DNA of 5,182 nucleotides from Oligoflexia bacterium (GCA_025352185.1 JANXTV010000003.1:1-5182); one strand, 5' to 3'. Numbered from the stretch's first letter, positions 1-5,182 are shown. Notes: generated by a model not told the origin, from the letters alone. Program-made: numbers and translations.

Positions 1-833
1 GGCTTTATTCCATTCCTTCGAACGAGATAAACGGGACTCGTTACCTGCGCGGGATGTGCGATCAGTTTACGCTCACGGATCTCGCTCTCCACACACTGGA
101 GCGGGAAGACGCCCGCACCGGCCCCGGCGCGAAGGGCGTGCAGAGCACCCGCGAGGGTCCCGATCGCCACCGTCGGAATCGGCGGAGTCCTCGCACTTTT
201 CGAGAGTCCCGCTGCTTTAGCCCACGCCAGAAAATAGGATTCCCAGCCCGGAAAGCTCACGATTCGAGCGGTCGGAAGTTTTCCCGCCGCGAATTCCTTT
301 AGGTCGGATGCCGTGGTGGAAACGAGCCGATACGGTTCGTCCGAGAATCGTTCAAATCGAAGTTCCGGATTTAAGCGATCGCCAATCGTAAAACCGAAGT
401 CCACTTTTCCCTCGAGGATTTGGGTGACGACCGCGTCGGAGGGCATAATCCCGATTTCAAAGTGAATATCCGGATAGCTATGAATTCGCGCCATCATGGC
501 CTTAAAGTGAGGAGTCCACTGACAACTTTCCGGCATCGCATAACGAACGATACCGCTAGGACTCCGTCGTCTACGCGCCATCGACTCGAGAAAACTCTCT
601 CCCTGCTCAAGGTAATGCTGCGCGAATTCATGGAGCTCCTTACCCGATTCCGTTAAGTGGATTTCACGCCCGACTCGCTCGAAGAGCTTTACGCCGAATT
701 CGCCCTCGAGTTTTGCTATATGTTGGCTTACTCCGGACTGGGTAAGTCCGAGAGTCCGAGCCGCTTTCGAAAAACTAGACTCCGTTACGACGGAGCAGAA
801 AACTTTTAAACGAGTGATATTCAGTTCCATCAT
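1..833 (-). CDS. LysR-family transcriptional regulator, 3' end cut off by the window edge
   Basis: A continuous open frame runs from an ATG pair at 833/830 to the left edge without a stop, giving about 277 residues; LysR regulators are usually about 290-310, so only a short tail is missing. Residues 4-67 form a typical winged helix-turn-helix: LNITRLKVFCSVV, then SFSKAARTLGLTQSGVSQHIAKLE (recognition helix around 31-42), then FGVKLFERVGREIHLTESG. From about residue 92 the sequence fits the effector-binding fold, with VDFGFTIGD near the first subdomain and GAGAGVFPLQCVESEI near the end. Such proteins bind DNA as dimers or tetramers and respond to a small molecule, which cannot be predicted here. 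A TAA lies two codons upstream of 833, fixing the start to 833 or 830; neither has a clear ribosome binding site. The gene is divergent from the secreted-protein gene at 928, the classical arrangement for a LysR regulator and its target. Confidence 0.93.
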   Translation of the reverse strand, partial: MMELNITRLKVFCSVVTESSFSKAARTLGLTQSGVSQHIAKLEGEFGVKLFERVGREIHLTESGKELHEFAQHYLEQGESFLESMARRRRSPSGIVRYAMPESCQWTPHFKAMMARIHSYPDIHFEIGIMPSDAVVTQILEGKVDFGFTIGDRLNPELRFERFSDEPYRLVSTTASDLKEFAAGKLPTARIVSFPGWESYFLAWAKAAGLSKSARTPPIPTVAIGTLAGALHALRAGAGAGVFPLQCVESEIRERKLIAHPAQVTSPVYLVRRNGIK

Positions 834-858
834 ATTTTATGATGCTTTATATATCATA
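828..858. promoter_or_regulatory. Putative LysR-type operator with three alternating half-sites
   Basis: The sequence shows ATCATA at 829-834, TATGAT at 838-843 and ATCATA again at 853-858. The first pair makes a perfect interrupted palindrome (7-bp arms 828-834 and 838-844 around TTT), which contains ATC-N9-GAT and T-N11-A (T830, A842), the classical LysR-type binding pattern. The second pair makes TATGAT-N9-ATCATA. The first half-site overlaps the regulator's own start codons, so bound protein would sit over its translation start and probable promoter; negative autoregulation is the simplest reading. Function is inferred from pattern and position. Short AT-rich palindromes also arise by chance, and part of the first arm is dictated by the ATGATG start. 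Confidence 0.5.
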
Positions 859-927
859 GATTAATTTTAATAATACCTATTCTTGGCGTATTCCCCGGGA
901 CGAACATTAACCCTAAACGAGGTTCCT
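834..927. promoter_or_regulatory. Divergent AT-rich intergenic promoter region
   Basis: This 94-bp gap between the LysR gene and the 928 gene is strongly AT-rich from 834 to about 880, in contrast with the GC-rich coding sequence around it. Weak promoter-like hexamers are visible: TATGAT read on the minus strand at 858-853 as a possible -10 for the regulator, and TAATAC at 871-876 as a possible -10 for the + strand gene. Neither has a convincing TTGACA-like -35 at 17 bp, so the exact promoters are not assigned. Both transcripts must start in or near this gap unless the + strand gene is read from within the regulator. Confidence 0.4.
919..922 (+). promoter_or_regulatory. Ribosome binding site deciding the start at 928
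   Basis: GAGG lies 5 nt before the ATG at 928. The frame stays open upstream to a TTG at 883, but nothing resembling a Shine-Dalgarno sequence precedes that codon, so the ATG is preferred. Confidence 0.65.
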
Positions 928-1386
928 ATGACCGCGCTCCTCCTGCTTGCCCTATCCCTCTCCTCCGGTAATTCTTTCGCCAACGACCCTTCCCTCGCCG
1001 AGCTAAAGGCTTTTGCCGCCCGACTCGACGACACTCGGGCCGATTCCCTCCCCCGCCAGGACCCCGTAAAGCTCGGGCACACCTATTCGGTCATCGAGGA
1101 CGGGCAGGGCCTTTACACTACGATTTACGTCGGGAAACGCCGACCGGACGTCGATATCCGTAGCTTCGTTTACGGCATGACGAAACACATCCGCGATATC
1201 GCGGCCCTTTTTTCCGATCGGGGACTCATCTACTACCGCGCCTCCGTCACGGGCGAATTCGAGTTCGCGCTCCAAAGCTGGACGACTCGGGCCGCGGCCG
1301 AAGCGGCGTTCGCAGATGCCCGGGCTCAGCCCACCCTTCGGGAAGCGGGGCAGTTCCTGGAAAACCTGGCTTTCGAAGAGCGGTAA
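928..1386 (+). CDS. Small exported protein of unknown function
   Basis: This encodes a 152-residue protein that I do not assign to a family. Residues 1-18 look like a cleavable signal peptide: a leucine-rich core, then SSGNSFA before ND, an A-x-A-like site (S16-F17-A18). Oddly, the n-region has no Lys or Arg. The mature part has no cysteine. It opens with a charged, probably helical stretch (SLAELKAFAARLDDTRAD, 22-39). A probable beta-rich section follows (HTYSVIEDGQGLYTTIYVGKRRPDVDIRSFVYGM, 51-84; IYYRASVTGEFEFALQSW, 101-118), and the C-terminus is alanine-rich and helical (121-148). The start is fixed by GAGG at 919. The gene is divergent from the LysR gene and is the obvious candidate for a regulated target, but this is inference from layout. 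Its stop is 4 bp from the stop of the converging gene at 1391. A periplasmic location is likely but unproven. Confidence 0.75.
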   Translation: MTALLLLALSLSSGNSFANDPSLAELKAFAARLDDTRADSLPRQDPVKLGHTYSVIEDGQGLYTTIYVGKRRPDVDIRSFVYGMTKHIRDIAALFSDRGLIYYRASVTGEFEFALQSWTTRAAAEAAFADARAQPTLREAGQFLENLAFEER

Positions 1387-1392
1387 ACCGCT
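1379..1392. terminator. Small hairpin across the convergent stop codons
   Basis: AGCGGT (1379-1384) and ACCGCT (1387-1392) are perfect complements around AA. The TAA of the + strand gene (1384-1386) and the first two bases of the minus-strand gene's stop (read at 1393-1391) fall inside it. Being symmetric, it could fold in both transcripts. No run of T follows on either side, so it is not a canonical intrinsic terminator. A role in 3'-end protection or weak bidirectional termination is possible, and chance cannot be excluded. Confidence 0.3.
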
Positions 1393-1816
1393 ACGGAGAG
1401 CAAACCTTTTGGCGGGCCTGCTTTACGACTTCGCGGGCAACGCAAAAGTTCTCTCTTTCGGTAGGACATTCGCCCGGGTCGTATTCACAGGCCTTCGCTA
1501 TCGCCACCGAATCCAGGAGCGGAGCATACGGCTTTAGCGTGAATAAGTTCGCGTGTACGAGCGGATCGCAAGAAAGGCGAACCACCGCCGTATTTAACAC
1601 GAACGAACCTGCCGACGCCGATCGGGTGATCAGATAACCCCGTTCGACTTCGAACATCTGGTACTTCTTCGGTAACTCGGGCAGCGTCTCCCGCAGAATT
1701 TTTTTCGCGGTCTCTTCGATGTCTAATTTACAAAACTGAGCCGCGGTTAAAGAGGCGGCCCGAGCATCTGCCGCCGATAGAACTAAACCAACGAGGATAA
1801 AAATCGATTTTAACAT
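1391..1816 (-). CDS. Small exported six-cysteine protein of unknown function
   Basis: This encodes a 141-residue protein with no family I recognise. The N-terminus is a good signal peptide: K3, a hydrophobic core IFILVGLVLS, and cleavage expected after ADARA (residue 20). The mature chain has six cysteines (C29, C83, C110, C117, C125, C139), an even number, four of them crowded into the last 32 residues, which suggests disulfide bonds in the periplasm or outside the cell. The middle (VERGYLITRSASAGSFVLNTAVVRLSC, 57-83) is probably beta-stranded, and the end (VAREVVKQARQKVC) is a basic helix. GGAG lies 6 nt before the ATG. It begins 24 bp after the polA stop on the same strand, so it is probably co-transcribed with polA. 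Nothing in its sequence suggests a replication role, and an exported protein cannot act directly on DNA in the cytoplasm. Confidence 0.78.
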   Translation of the reverse strand: MLKSIFILVGLVLSAADARAASLTAAQFCKLDIEETAKKILRETLPELPKKYQMFEVERGYLITRSASAGSFVLNTAVVRLSCDPLVHANLFTLKPYAPLLDSVAIAKACEYDPGECPTERENFCVAREVVKQARQKVCSP

Positions 1817-1822
1817 TATTTT

Positions 1823-1826
1823 CTCC
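1823..1826 (-). promoter_or_regulatory. Ribosome binding site of the six-cysteine protein gene
   Basis: GGAG on the minus strand stands 6 nt before the ATG at 1816. It falls within the 24-bp gap after polA, so this downstream gene has its own translation signal even if it shares the polA message. Confidence 0.65.
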
Positions 1827-1840
1827 GTAAGCCGGCGGGA

Positions 1841-4800
1841 TTAAAGTTCCGCCCAATTTTTGCCCGATTCGACGTTCACCTTGAGCGGTACATCAATCTT
1901 TACGATGCCTTGAAACGCATTCTCCATCGCGTCGACGACCAGCTTTTTTACCTGCTCGACTTCGTCTTTCGGGGAGTCGAGCACGACTTCATCGTGAACT
2001 TGGATGATCATCTTTGCCTTAAAGTTTCCTTTAACCAGCGCCTCGTCGATTCGAATCATCGCGAGTTTCATCAGGTCCGCCGCCGTGCCTTGGATCGGCG
2101 TATTCATCGCCATCCGTTCGGCGTTTCCGCGGATTGCGGGATTTCCCGCCGAAATATCCCGCAGTTCACGTCGTCTTCCGAGGAGAGTCGCGGTTTCTCC
2201 TTTTTCCTTCGCCTCGAGGATTAGACCGTCGAGAAACCGCTTCACCCCGTTATAGCGCTGGAAATACTTCTCGATCATTTCTTTCGCTTCGCCCCGGGAG
2301 ATTCCCAGCTCGGCGGCGAGGCCGAAAACCGTCTTTCCGTACATGAGTCCGAAGTTAATCGCCTTCGCGATCCCGCGCTGCTCGTTCGTGACGGCTTCGG
2401 GTTTAATCTCGAAAATTTCGCTCGCGGTCCGCCGGTGAACATCTTCATCTTTGTTAAAGCTGCCTACGAGCTCCTTATCTCCGCTCATGTGGGCGAGAAT
2501 ACGGAGCTCGATCTGGGAATAATCCGCGGCGATTAGAACGTTTCCTTGCGAGGGAATGAATGCCCGGCGAATCTTCTGCCCGCGCTCGGTCCGGATAGGA
2601 ATATTCTGGAGGTTCGGATCCGAGCTCGAGAGTCGTCCGGTCGCGGCCACCGTCTGGTGGAATCCCGCGTGAATTTTACCGGTCTTCGCGTCCCGCATGG
2701 TCGGGAGGGGTTCTACGTAGGTCCCCAAGAGCTTCGCGATTTCGCGGTGCTGGACGATCAGCCGCGGAACTTCGTGCATCGGCGCGAGGATTTCGAGGAC
2801 GGAGGCGTCGGTCGAAAAACCCGTCTTCGTTTTCGTTTGGGTTGGGAGTTTCAATTCATTAAAGAGAAGTTCGGCGAGCTGCTTCGGGCTATTTAAGTTA
2901 ATTGGCCCTTTCGTCCATTTCTGGATTTTTTCGTCGATGAGCCCAATTTCGGCGGTAAAATCTTTCGCGACAGTTTTCAGCCATTCCGCGTCGATCGAGA
3001 CTCCGGTCCGTTCCATCTTTCCGATCACGTGGACGAGGGGGAGATCGACCTCGCTGAAGATTCGCATGAGTCCGGCCTTCTGGATCTTCGGCTTCATCAC
3101 CTTCCAGAGGTTCAGGGTAATCCATGCGTCCTCGGCCGAGTAACGGGTGGCGACGTCGATCGGGAGGAGGTCAAACGGGACTTGGTCTTTCCCCTTTCCG
3201 CAGACTTGTTCGTAGGTGAGGGTAGCGTAGTTTAAATGCTTATTCGCGACCGTCTCGAGATTATGACGCCCTTCCGGATCGATCACATAGTCGGCGACCA
3301 TCGTGTCCGCCCCGATGCCGTCGGCTAGGATTCCATTTTCGGCGAGGACTGAAAAATCGTATTTTAAGTTATGCCCGATTTTCTTCTGCCGCGGGTCCTC
3401 GAGAATGGGTTTCAGCTTTTCCATCACGAATTTCTCGGGAAGCTGCTCGATATTCGAGCCTCGGTGCCCAATCGGAATATAATATCCCTTCTCGGGAGTC
3501 GGTGCGATCGCAAATCCCACGATGTGGGCTTCCCGCGGATTTAACGAAGTCGTTTCCAGGTCAAACCCAAATTCATCTGTTTTCGCGAGAAGTTCGAGGA
3601 GCGCGTAGAAATCCTTTTCGTTTAAAACCGATGCAAAAGTGTTTTCGTTTGCGACTAACGTCGGAGTCACCTCCCCCGAGTAGCGACTGACGTCGGCGGC
3701 AACCGCGGCGGAGGTTCCTGCGGAGCTAGACGGATTCGCCGAAGAGAGACCCCCGCTAAACGCTCCGAATTTTTTTGCGCCACTCCCACCGGAGGCACCC
3801 GTGCTGGACGCAGGTGCGGAGGTGCGGGCTCCGCCCGAGCTGGACGCGCGTGCGGAGGTTCCCGCATCGCGGGAACTGGACGCCCCTGCCCCGTCCGAAA
3901 AATCGAGCCCACCCTGCGCTTCGTCACTCGCGGGAGTCGCTGACTTTAGGGGTGCGGGAGCCATCGGCTTAGAGGATGCAGGCGCCCCGCCTGACCACTT
4001 ATCGCGCAGCGATCGTAAATCAAGCTCCTCGAGCAACGCGAGGGCTTCCGGCCCCGGACGGACGAGGCCGTCCGGAAACGGGAGTAGCATTCCGTGGAGA
4101 TCCGCTTTAACCGACTCGACGTCCACTAACGTCGCTAGCTTCTGCGAAAGGAAAGCGTCTGCTTCGTTGGCGGCGATCGTTTCGCACTTCTTTCCCTTAA
4201 TTTTTCCGGCCTTCGCCGCCGCGATCACGCCCTCGAGCGTGCCGAATTCTTTTAGAAGATCGACGGCCCCTTTCGGTCCGATCGACGGCACGCCCGGAAT
4301 GTTATCCGAGGAATCGCCCACGAGCGCGAGGTAATCACGCACCTGGTGCGCGCCGACGCCAAACTTTTCTTCGACTTCCTTCGGACCGTAGACGATCCCT
4401 TTCATCGTATCCCAAGCTTTCACCTGCGGGGTTACGAGCTGCATGAGGTCTTTATCACCGGTGACGATCATCACTTCGTGTTTCGGATTTTCGGCGATCC
4501 ACCGGTGGGTGAGCGTTCCGATAAGATCATCGGCCTCGATGCCGCTCACGCGCACGGAGTGGAGACCCATTTTTTTTATCAGGTCTTCGATCCGGTCAAA
4601 CTGCGGGATCAGATCAGGCGGTGTATCCGAGCGGTTCGCTTTATACTCGGAGTACATTTCCTTCCGGAACGATGGCTCTTTCGAATCGTAGACAATCGTA
4701 AGGTATTTCGGTTTCGCCTCCTCTATGAGTTTACCCAGCATCGAAGCGACGCCGTAAACCGCGTTCGTCGGCTCCCCGCTTCGACTCGTGAGACTCCGAA

Positions 4801-4882
4801 TCGCGAAGAAGGCGCGAAAGATGAACGACGAAACGTCGACGAGAAATAACGTATTTTCGCGGGACTCGGCGGATAACTTCAT
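1841..4882 (-). CDS. polA: DNA polymerase I with long interdomain linker
   Basis: PolA fills gaps and removes RNA primers during lagging-strand synthesis and excision repair in the cytoplasm. At 1013 residues it is longer than E. coli PolA (928). Residues 11-295 are the 5'-nuclease: D16, D66 in YDSKEPSFR, E116-A-D118-D119, TGDKD (141-145), and GDSSDNIPGVPSIGPKGA (189-206) with the helix-hairpin-helix. Residues about 297-404 are a Ser/Ala/Gly-rich linker. Residues about 405-600 are the 3'-5' proofreading domain with all expected residues: D441 and E443 (DLE), D509 in GHNLKYD, Y581 and D585 in YSAEDA. The polymerase follows: TGRLSSSDPNLQNIP (748-762), motif A DYSQIELR with D787, motif B R836-K840-F844-Y848, and motif C VHDE with D964-E965. 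F844 corresponds to E. coli F762. All three activities should therefore be intact. AGG lies 5 nt before the ATG, a weak ribosome binding site. The gene follows an RDD-like gene by 34 bp. Confidence 0.98.
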   Translation of the reverse strand: MKLSAESRENTLFLVDVSSFIFRAFFAIRSLTSRSGEPTNAVYGVASMLGKLIEEAKPKYLTIVYDSKEPSFRKEMYSEYKANRSDTPPDLIPQFDRIEDLIKKMGLHSVRVSGIEADDLIGTLTHRWIAENPKHEVMIVTGDKDLMQLVTPQVKAWDTMKGIVYGPKEVEEKFGVGAHQVRDYLALVGDSSDNIPGVPSIGPKGAVDLLKEFGTLEGVIAAAKAGKIKGKKCETIAANEADAFLSQKLATLVDVESVKADLHGMLLPFPDGLVRPGPEALALLEELDLRSLRDKWSGGAPASSKPMAPAPLKSATPASDEAQGGLDFSDGAGASSSRDAGTSARASSSGGARTSAPASSTGASGGSGAKKFGAFSGGLSSANPSSSAGTSAAVAADVSRYSGEVTPTLVANENTFASVLNEKDFYALLELLAKTDEFGFDLETTSLNPREAHIVGFAIAPTPEKGYYIPIGHRGSNIEQLPEKFVMEKLKPILEDPRQKKIGHNLKYDFSVLAENGILADGIGADTMVADYVIDPEGRHNLETVANKHLNYATLTYEQVCGKGKDQVPFDLLPIDVATRYSAEDAWITLNLWKVMKPKIQKAGLMRIFSEVDLPLVHVIGKMERTGVSIDAEWLKTVAKDFTAEIGLIDEKIQKWTKGPINLNSPKQLAELLFNELKLPTQTKTKTGFSTDASVLEILAPMHEVPRLIVQHREIAKLLGTYVEPLPTMRDAKTGKIHAGFHQTVAATGRLSSSDPNLQNIPIRTERGQKIRRAFIPSQGNVLIAADYSQIELRILAHMSGDKELVGSFNKDEDVHRRTASEIFEIKPEAVTNEQRGIAKAINFGLMYGKTVFGLAAELGISRGEAKEMIEKYFQRYNGVKRFLDGLILEAKEKGETATLLGRRRELRDISAGNPAIRGNAERMAMNTPIQGTAADLMKLAMIRIDEALVKGNFKAKMIIQVHDEVVLDSPKDEVEQVKKLVVDAMENAFQGIVKIDVPLKVNVESGKNWAEL
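3803..3910 (-). repeat. Degenerate 36-bp tandem repeat in the polA linker
   Basis: The + strand nonamer GCTGGACGC recurs at 3803 and 3839, and as ACTGGACGC at 3875, exactly 36 bp apart. Units 3803-3838 and 3839-3874 match at 27 of 36 positions; the third (3875-3910) is more diverged. On the protein the units read, in order of translation, GLDFSDGAGASS, SRDAGTSARASS and SGGARTSAPASS (residues 325-360), each ending ASS. Because the period is a multiple of three, gain or loss of a unit would keep the frame. It looks like a decayed minisatellite that lengthened the linker. Confidence 0.75.
3858..3876. repeat. Perfect 8-bp inverted repeat within the polA linker
   Basis: GTTCCCGC (3858-3865) and GCGGGAAC (3869-3876) are exact complements around a 3-nt spacer and could form a hairpin in the polA message. 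Weaker inverted repeats have centres 36 and 72 bp to the left: CGGGC-TCC-GCCCG at 3825-3837, and a mismatched one at 3787-3803. Confidence 0.6.
4054..4075. repeat. Perfect 8-bp GC-rich inverted repeat in polA before the linker
   Basis: CCGGACGG (4054-4061) and CCGTCCGG (4068-4075) pair perfectly around a 6-nt loop. The sequence encodes residues 270-277 (PDGLVRPG), near the end of the 5'-nuclease domain. It could fold into a stable stem-loop in the message. There is no T-run, and it is far inside the gene, so it is not a terminator. Confidence 0.55.
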
Positions 4883-4895
4883 GGCGACCTAACTC

Positions 4896-4912
4896 TAGCG
4901 CGGGAAGCGCTA
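4896..4912. promoter_or_regulatory. Stem-loop between the RDD-like gene and polA
   Basis: TAGCGC (4896-4901) and GCGCTA (4907-4912) form a perfect 6-bp stem with a 5-nt loop, filling half of the 34-bp gap just after the RDD-like stop codon. In the minus-strand transcript it stands upstream of the weak AGG ribosome binding site of polA (4888-4890) and does not cover it. With no T-run it is unlikely to be a strong terminator; it might partly attenuate, be an RNA processing site, or protect the upstream message end. Confidence 0.4.
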
Positions 4913-4916
4913 CCCT

Positions 4917-5182
4917 TTACTTCGAAGCCCGCGGCAGTAATAGCGGCGGAAGTTCGACGACCTCGGTGTCAGCCATGACATCACCTAAGCGCTGCCCTCC
5001 GGGCGCGCGAACGAGAAGGAAAATTTCTACCACCATGAGCGGAAATCCGATCAGGAGGAGAATCGCCCAACCCCAGACGGGGATGAGCGCAAAAAAAGTT
5101 GCGACGCCCACGGGGGCGTTCCGGAAAATCGATTCACGGTAAGTCAGCCGCACGCGACCCGCACGCGGAGCGCCCGACTTCG
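4917..5182 (-). CDS. RDD-like membrane protein, C-terminal part only
   Basis: The frame is open to the right edge, so the 5' end and true start lie outside; 87 codons plus stop are visible. A GTG at 5153 could serve as a start but would begin in mid-domain. The visible chain starts KSGAPRAGR, then has a hydrophobic stretch long enough for one or two membrane segments (APVGVATFFALIPVWGWAILLLIGFPLMVVEIFLLV). It ends with GGQRLGDVMADTEVVEL, which resembles the closing motif of RDD-family proteins (GxxLGDxxAGTxVV-like) just after their last membrane helix. RDD proteins are small inner-membrane proteins, most of unknown role, some linked to ion exchange. The first two helices with the Arg-Asp-Asp residues are not in the window, so assignment rests on the C-terminal motif alone. 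Its stop is 34 bp before polA on the same strand. Confidence 0.65.
   Translation of the reverse strand, partial: KSGAPRAGRVRLTYRESIFRNAPVGVATFFALIPVWGWAILLLIGFPLMVVEIFLLVRAPGGQRLGDVMADTEVVELPPLLLPRASK

Larger units (their letters stand above)
3671..3994 (-). other. polA: Low-complexity linker coding region inside polA
   Basis: Residues about 297-404 join the 5'-nuclease to the proofreading domain and consist mostly of Ser, Ala, Gly, Pro and Thr with few hydrophobic residues, so the stretch should be disordered. PolA proteins usually have a much shorter connection here, and this segment accounts for most of the extra length over E. coli. The reading frame is uninterrupted and both flanking domains are well conserved, so it is not a sequencing frameshift. 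Confidence 0.85.

Noticed and set aside
54..656. Two + strand open frames (54-302 and 420-656)
   Set aside because: Both are antisense to the LysR coding sequence, which is unmistakable on the minus strand; their products are Arg-rich and without motifs.
841..880. AT-rich stretch as a replication or transfer origin
   Set aside because: No DnaA-box cluster, iterons or replication initiator gene are present; a divergent promoter explains the composition.
867..1275. Minus-strand open frames opposite the 928 gene
   Set aside because: The + strand frame has a ribosome binding site and a signal peptide; the antisense frames have neither and overlap each other.
3671..3994. Linker as a frameshift or assembly artefact in polA
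   Set aside because: The frame is continuous, the repeat period is a multiple of three, and both flanking domains keep all catalytic residues in the same frame.
3801..4334. 177-codon open frame on the + strand opposite the polA nuclease and linker
   Set aside because: It is antisense to well-conserved PolA sequence, is Ala/Ser/Pro-rich as expected from the complement of the low-complexity linker, and resembles no protein family.
4346..4849. 167-codon open frame on the + strand opposite the polA N-terminus
   Set aside because: It lies opposite the 5'-nuclease motifs, has no recognisable motif, and reads like the complement of conserved codons in a GC-rich gene.
1..5182. tRNA, rRNA, CRISPR array, insertion sequence or defence gene
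   Set aside because: I saw no cloverleaf with a CCA end, no spaced direct repeats of CRISPR type, no transposase motif or flanking inverted repeats, and no defence-related domain.

Overview
The window holds five protein genes packed tightly together, with no RNA gene, CRISPR array or insertion sequence that I can see. Composition is moderately GC-rich, with one sharply AT-rich stretch at about 829-880. The organism is a Gram-negative-type bacterium: two small genes encode signal-peptide proteins that look periplasmic. The opening of the DNA polymerase I (VDVSSFIFRAFFAIR, then PTNAVYG) reminds me of Bdellovibrio-like (Bdellovibrionota) PolA proteins. That placement is from memory and is only a lean.

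Left part (1-1386): a LysR-type regulator is read leftwards and runs off the left edge, about 277 codons being visible. It is divergent from a small secreted-protein gene (928-1386, +). The 94-bp AT-rich gap between them carries three alternating ATCATA/TATGAT half-sites, including an ATC-N9-GAT / T-N11-A LysR-type box that overlaps the regulator's own start codon. This suggests autoregulation and possibly control of the divergent gene.

Middle and right (1391-5182), all on the minus strand and read right to left: the C-terminal 87 codons of an RDD-like membrane protein, then polA (1013 aa, both nuclease domains and the polymerase domain with catalytic residues intact), then a small six-cysteine exported protein. 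Gaps of 34 and 24 bp make one transcript plausible. The six-cysteine gene converges on the + strand secreted-protein gene with only 4 bp between stop codons, and a perfect small inverted repeat spans the junction.

The most unusual material is inside polA. A roughly 108-residue Ser/Ala/Gly-rich linker separates the 5'-nuclease from the Klenow-like part. It contains a degenerate 36-bp (12-residue) tandem repeat, and inverted repeats are centred exactly 36 bp apart at 3795, 3831 and 3867, two of them related by compensatory changes. A further 8-bp GC-rich hairpin lies just before the linker. I do not see a defence system, mobile element or other clearly new multi-gene system here; the candidates for follow-up are the linker repeat, the divergent operator and the two unassigned exported proteins.
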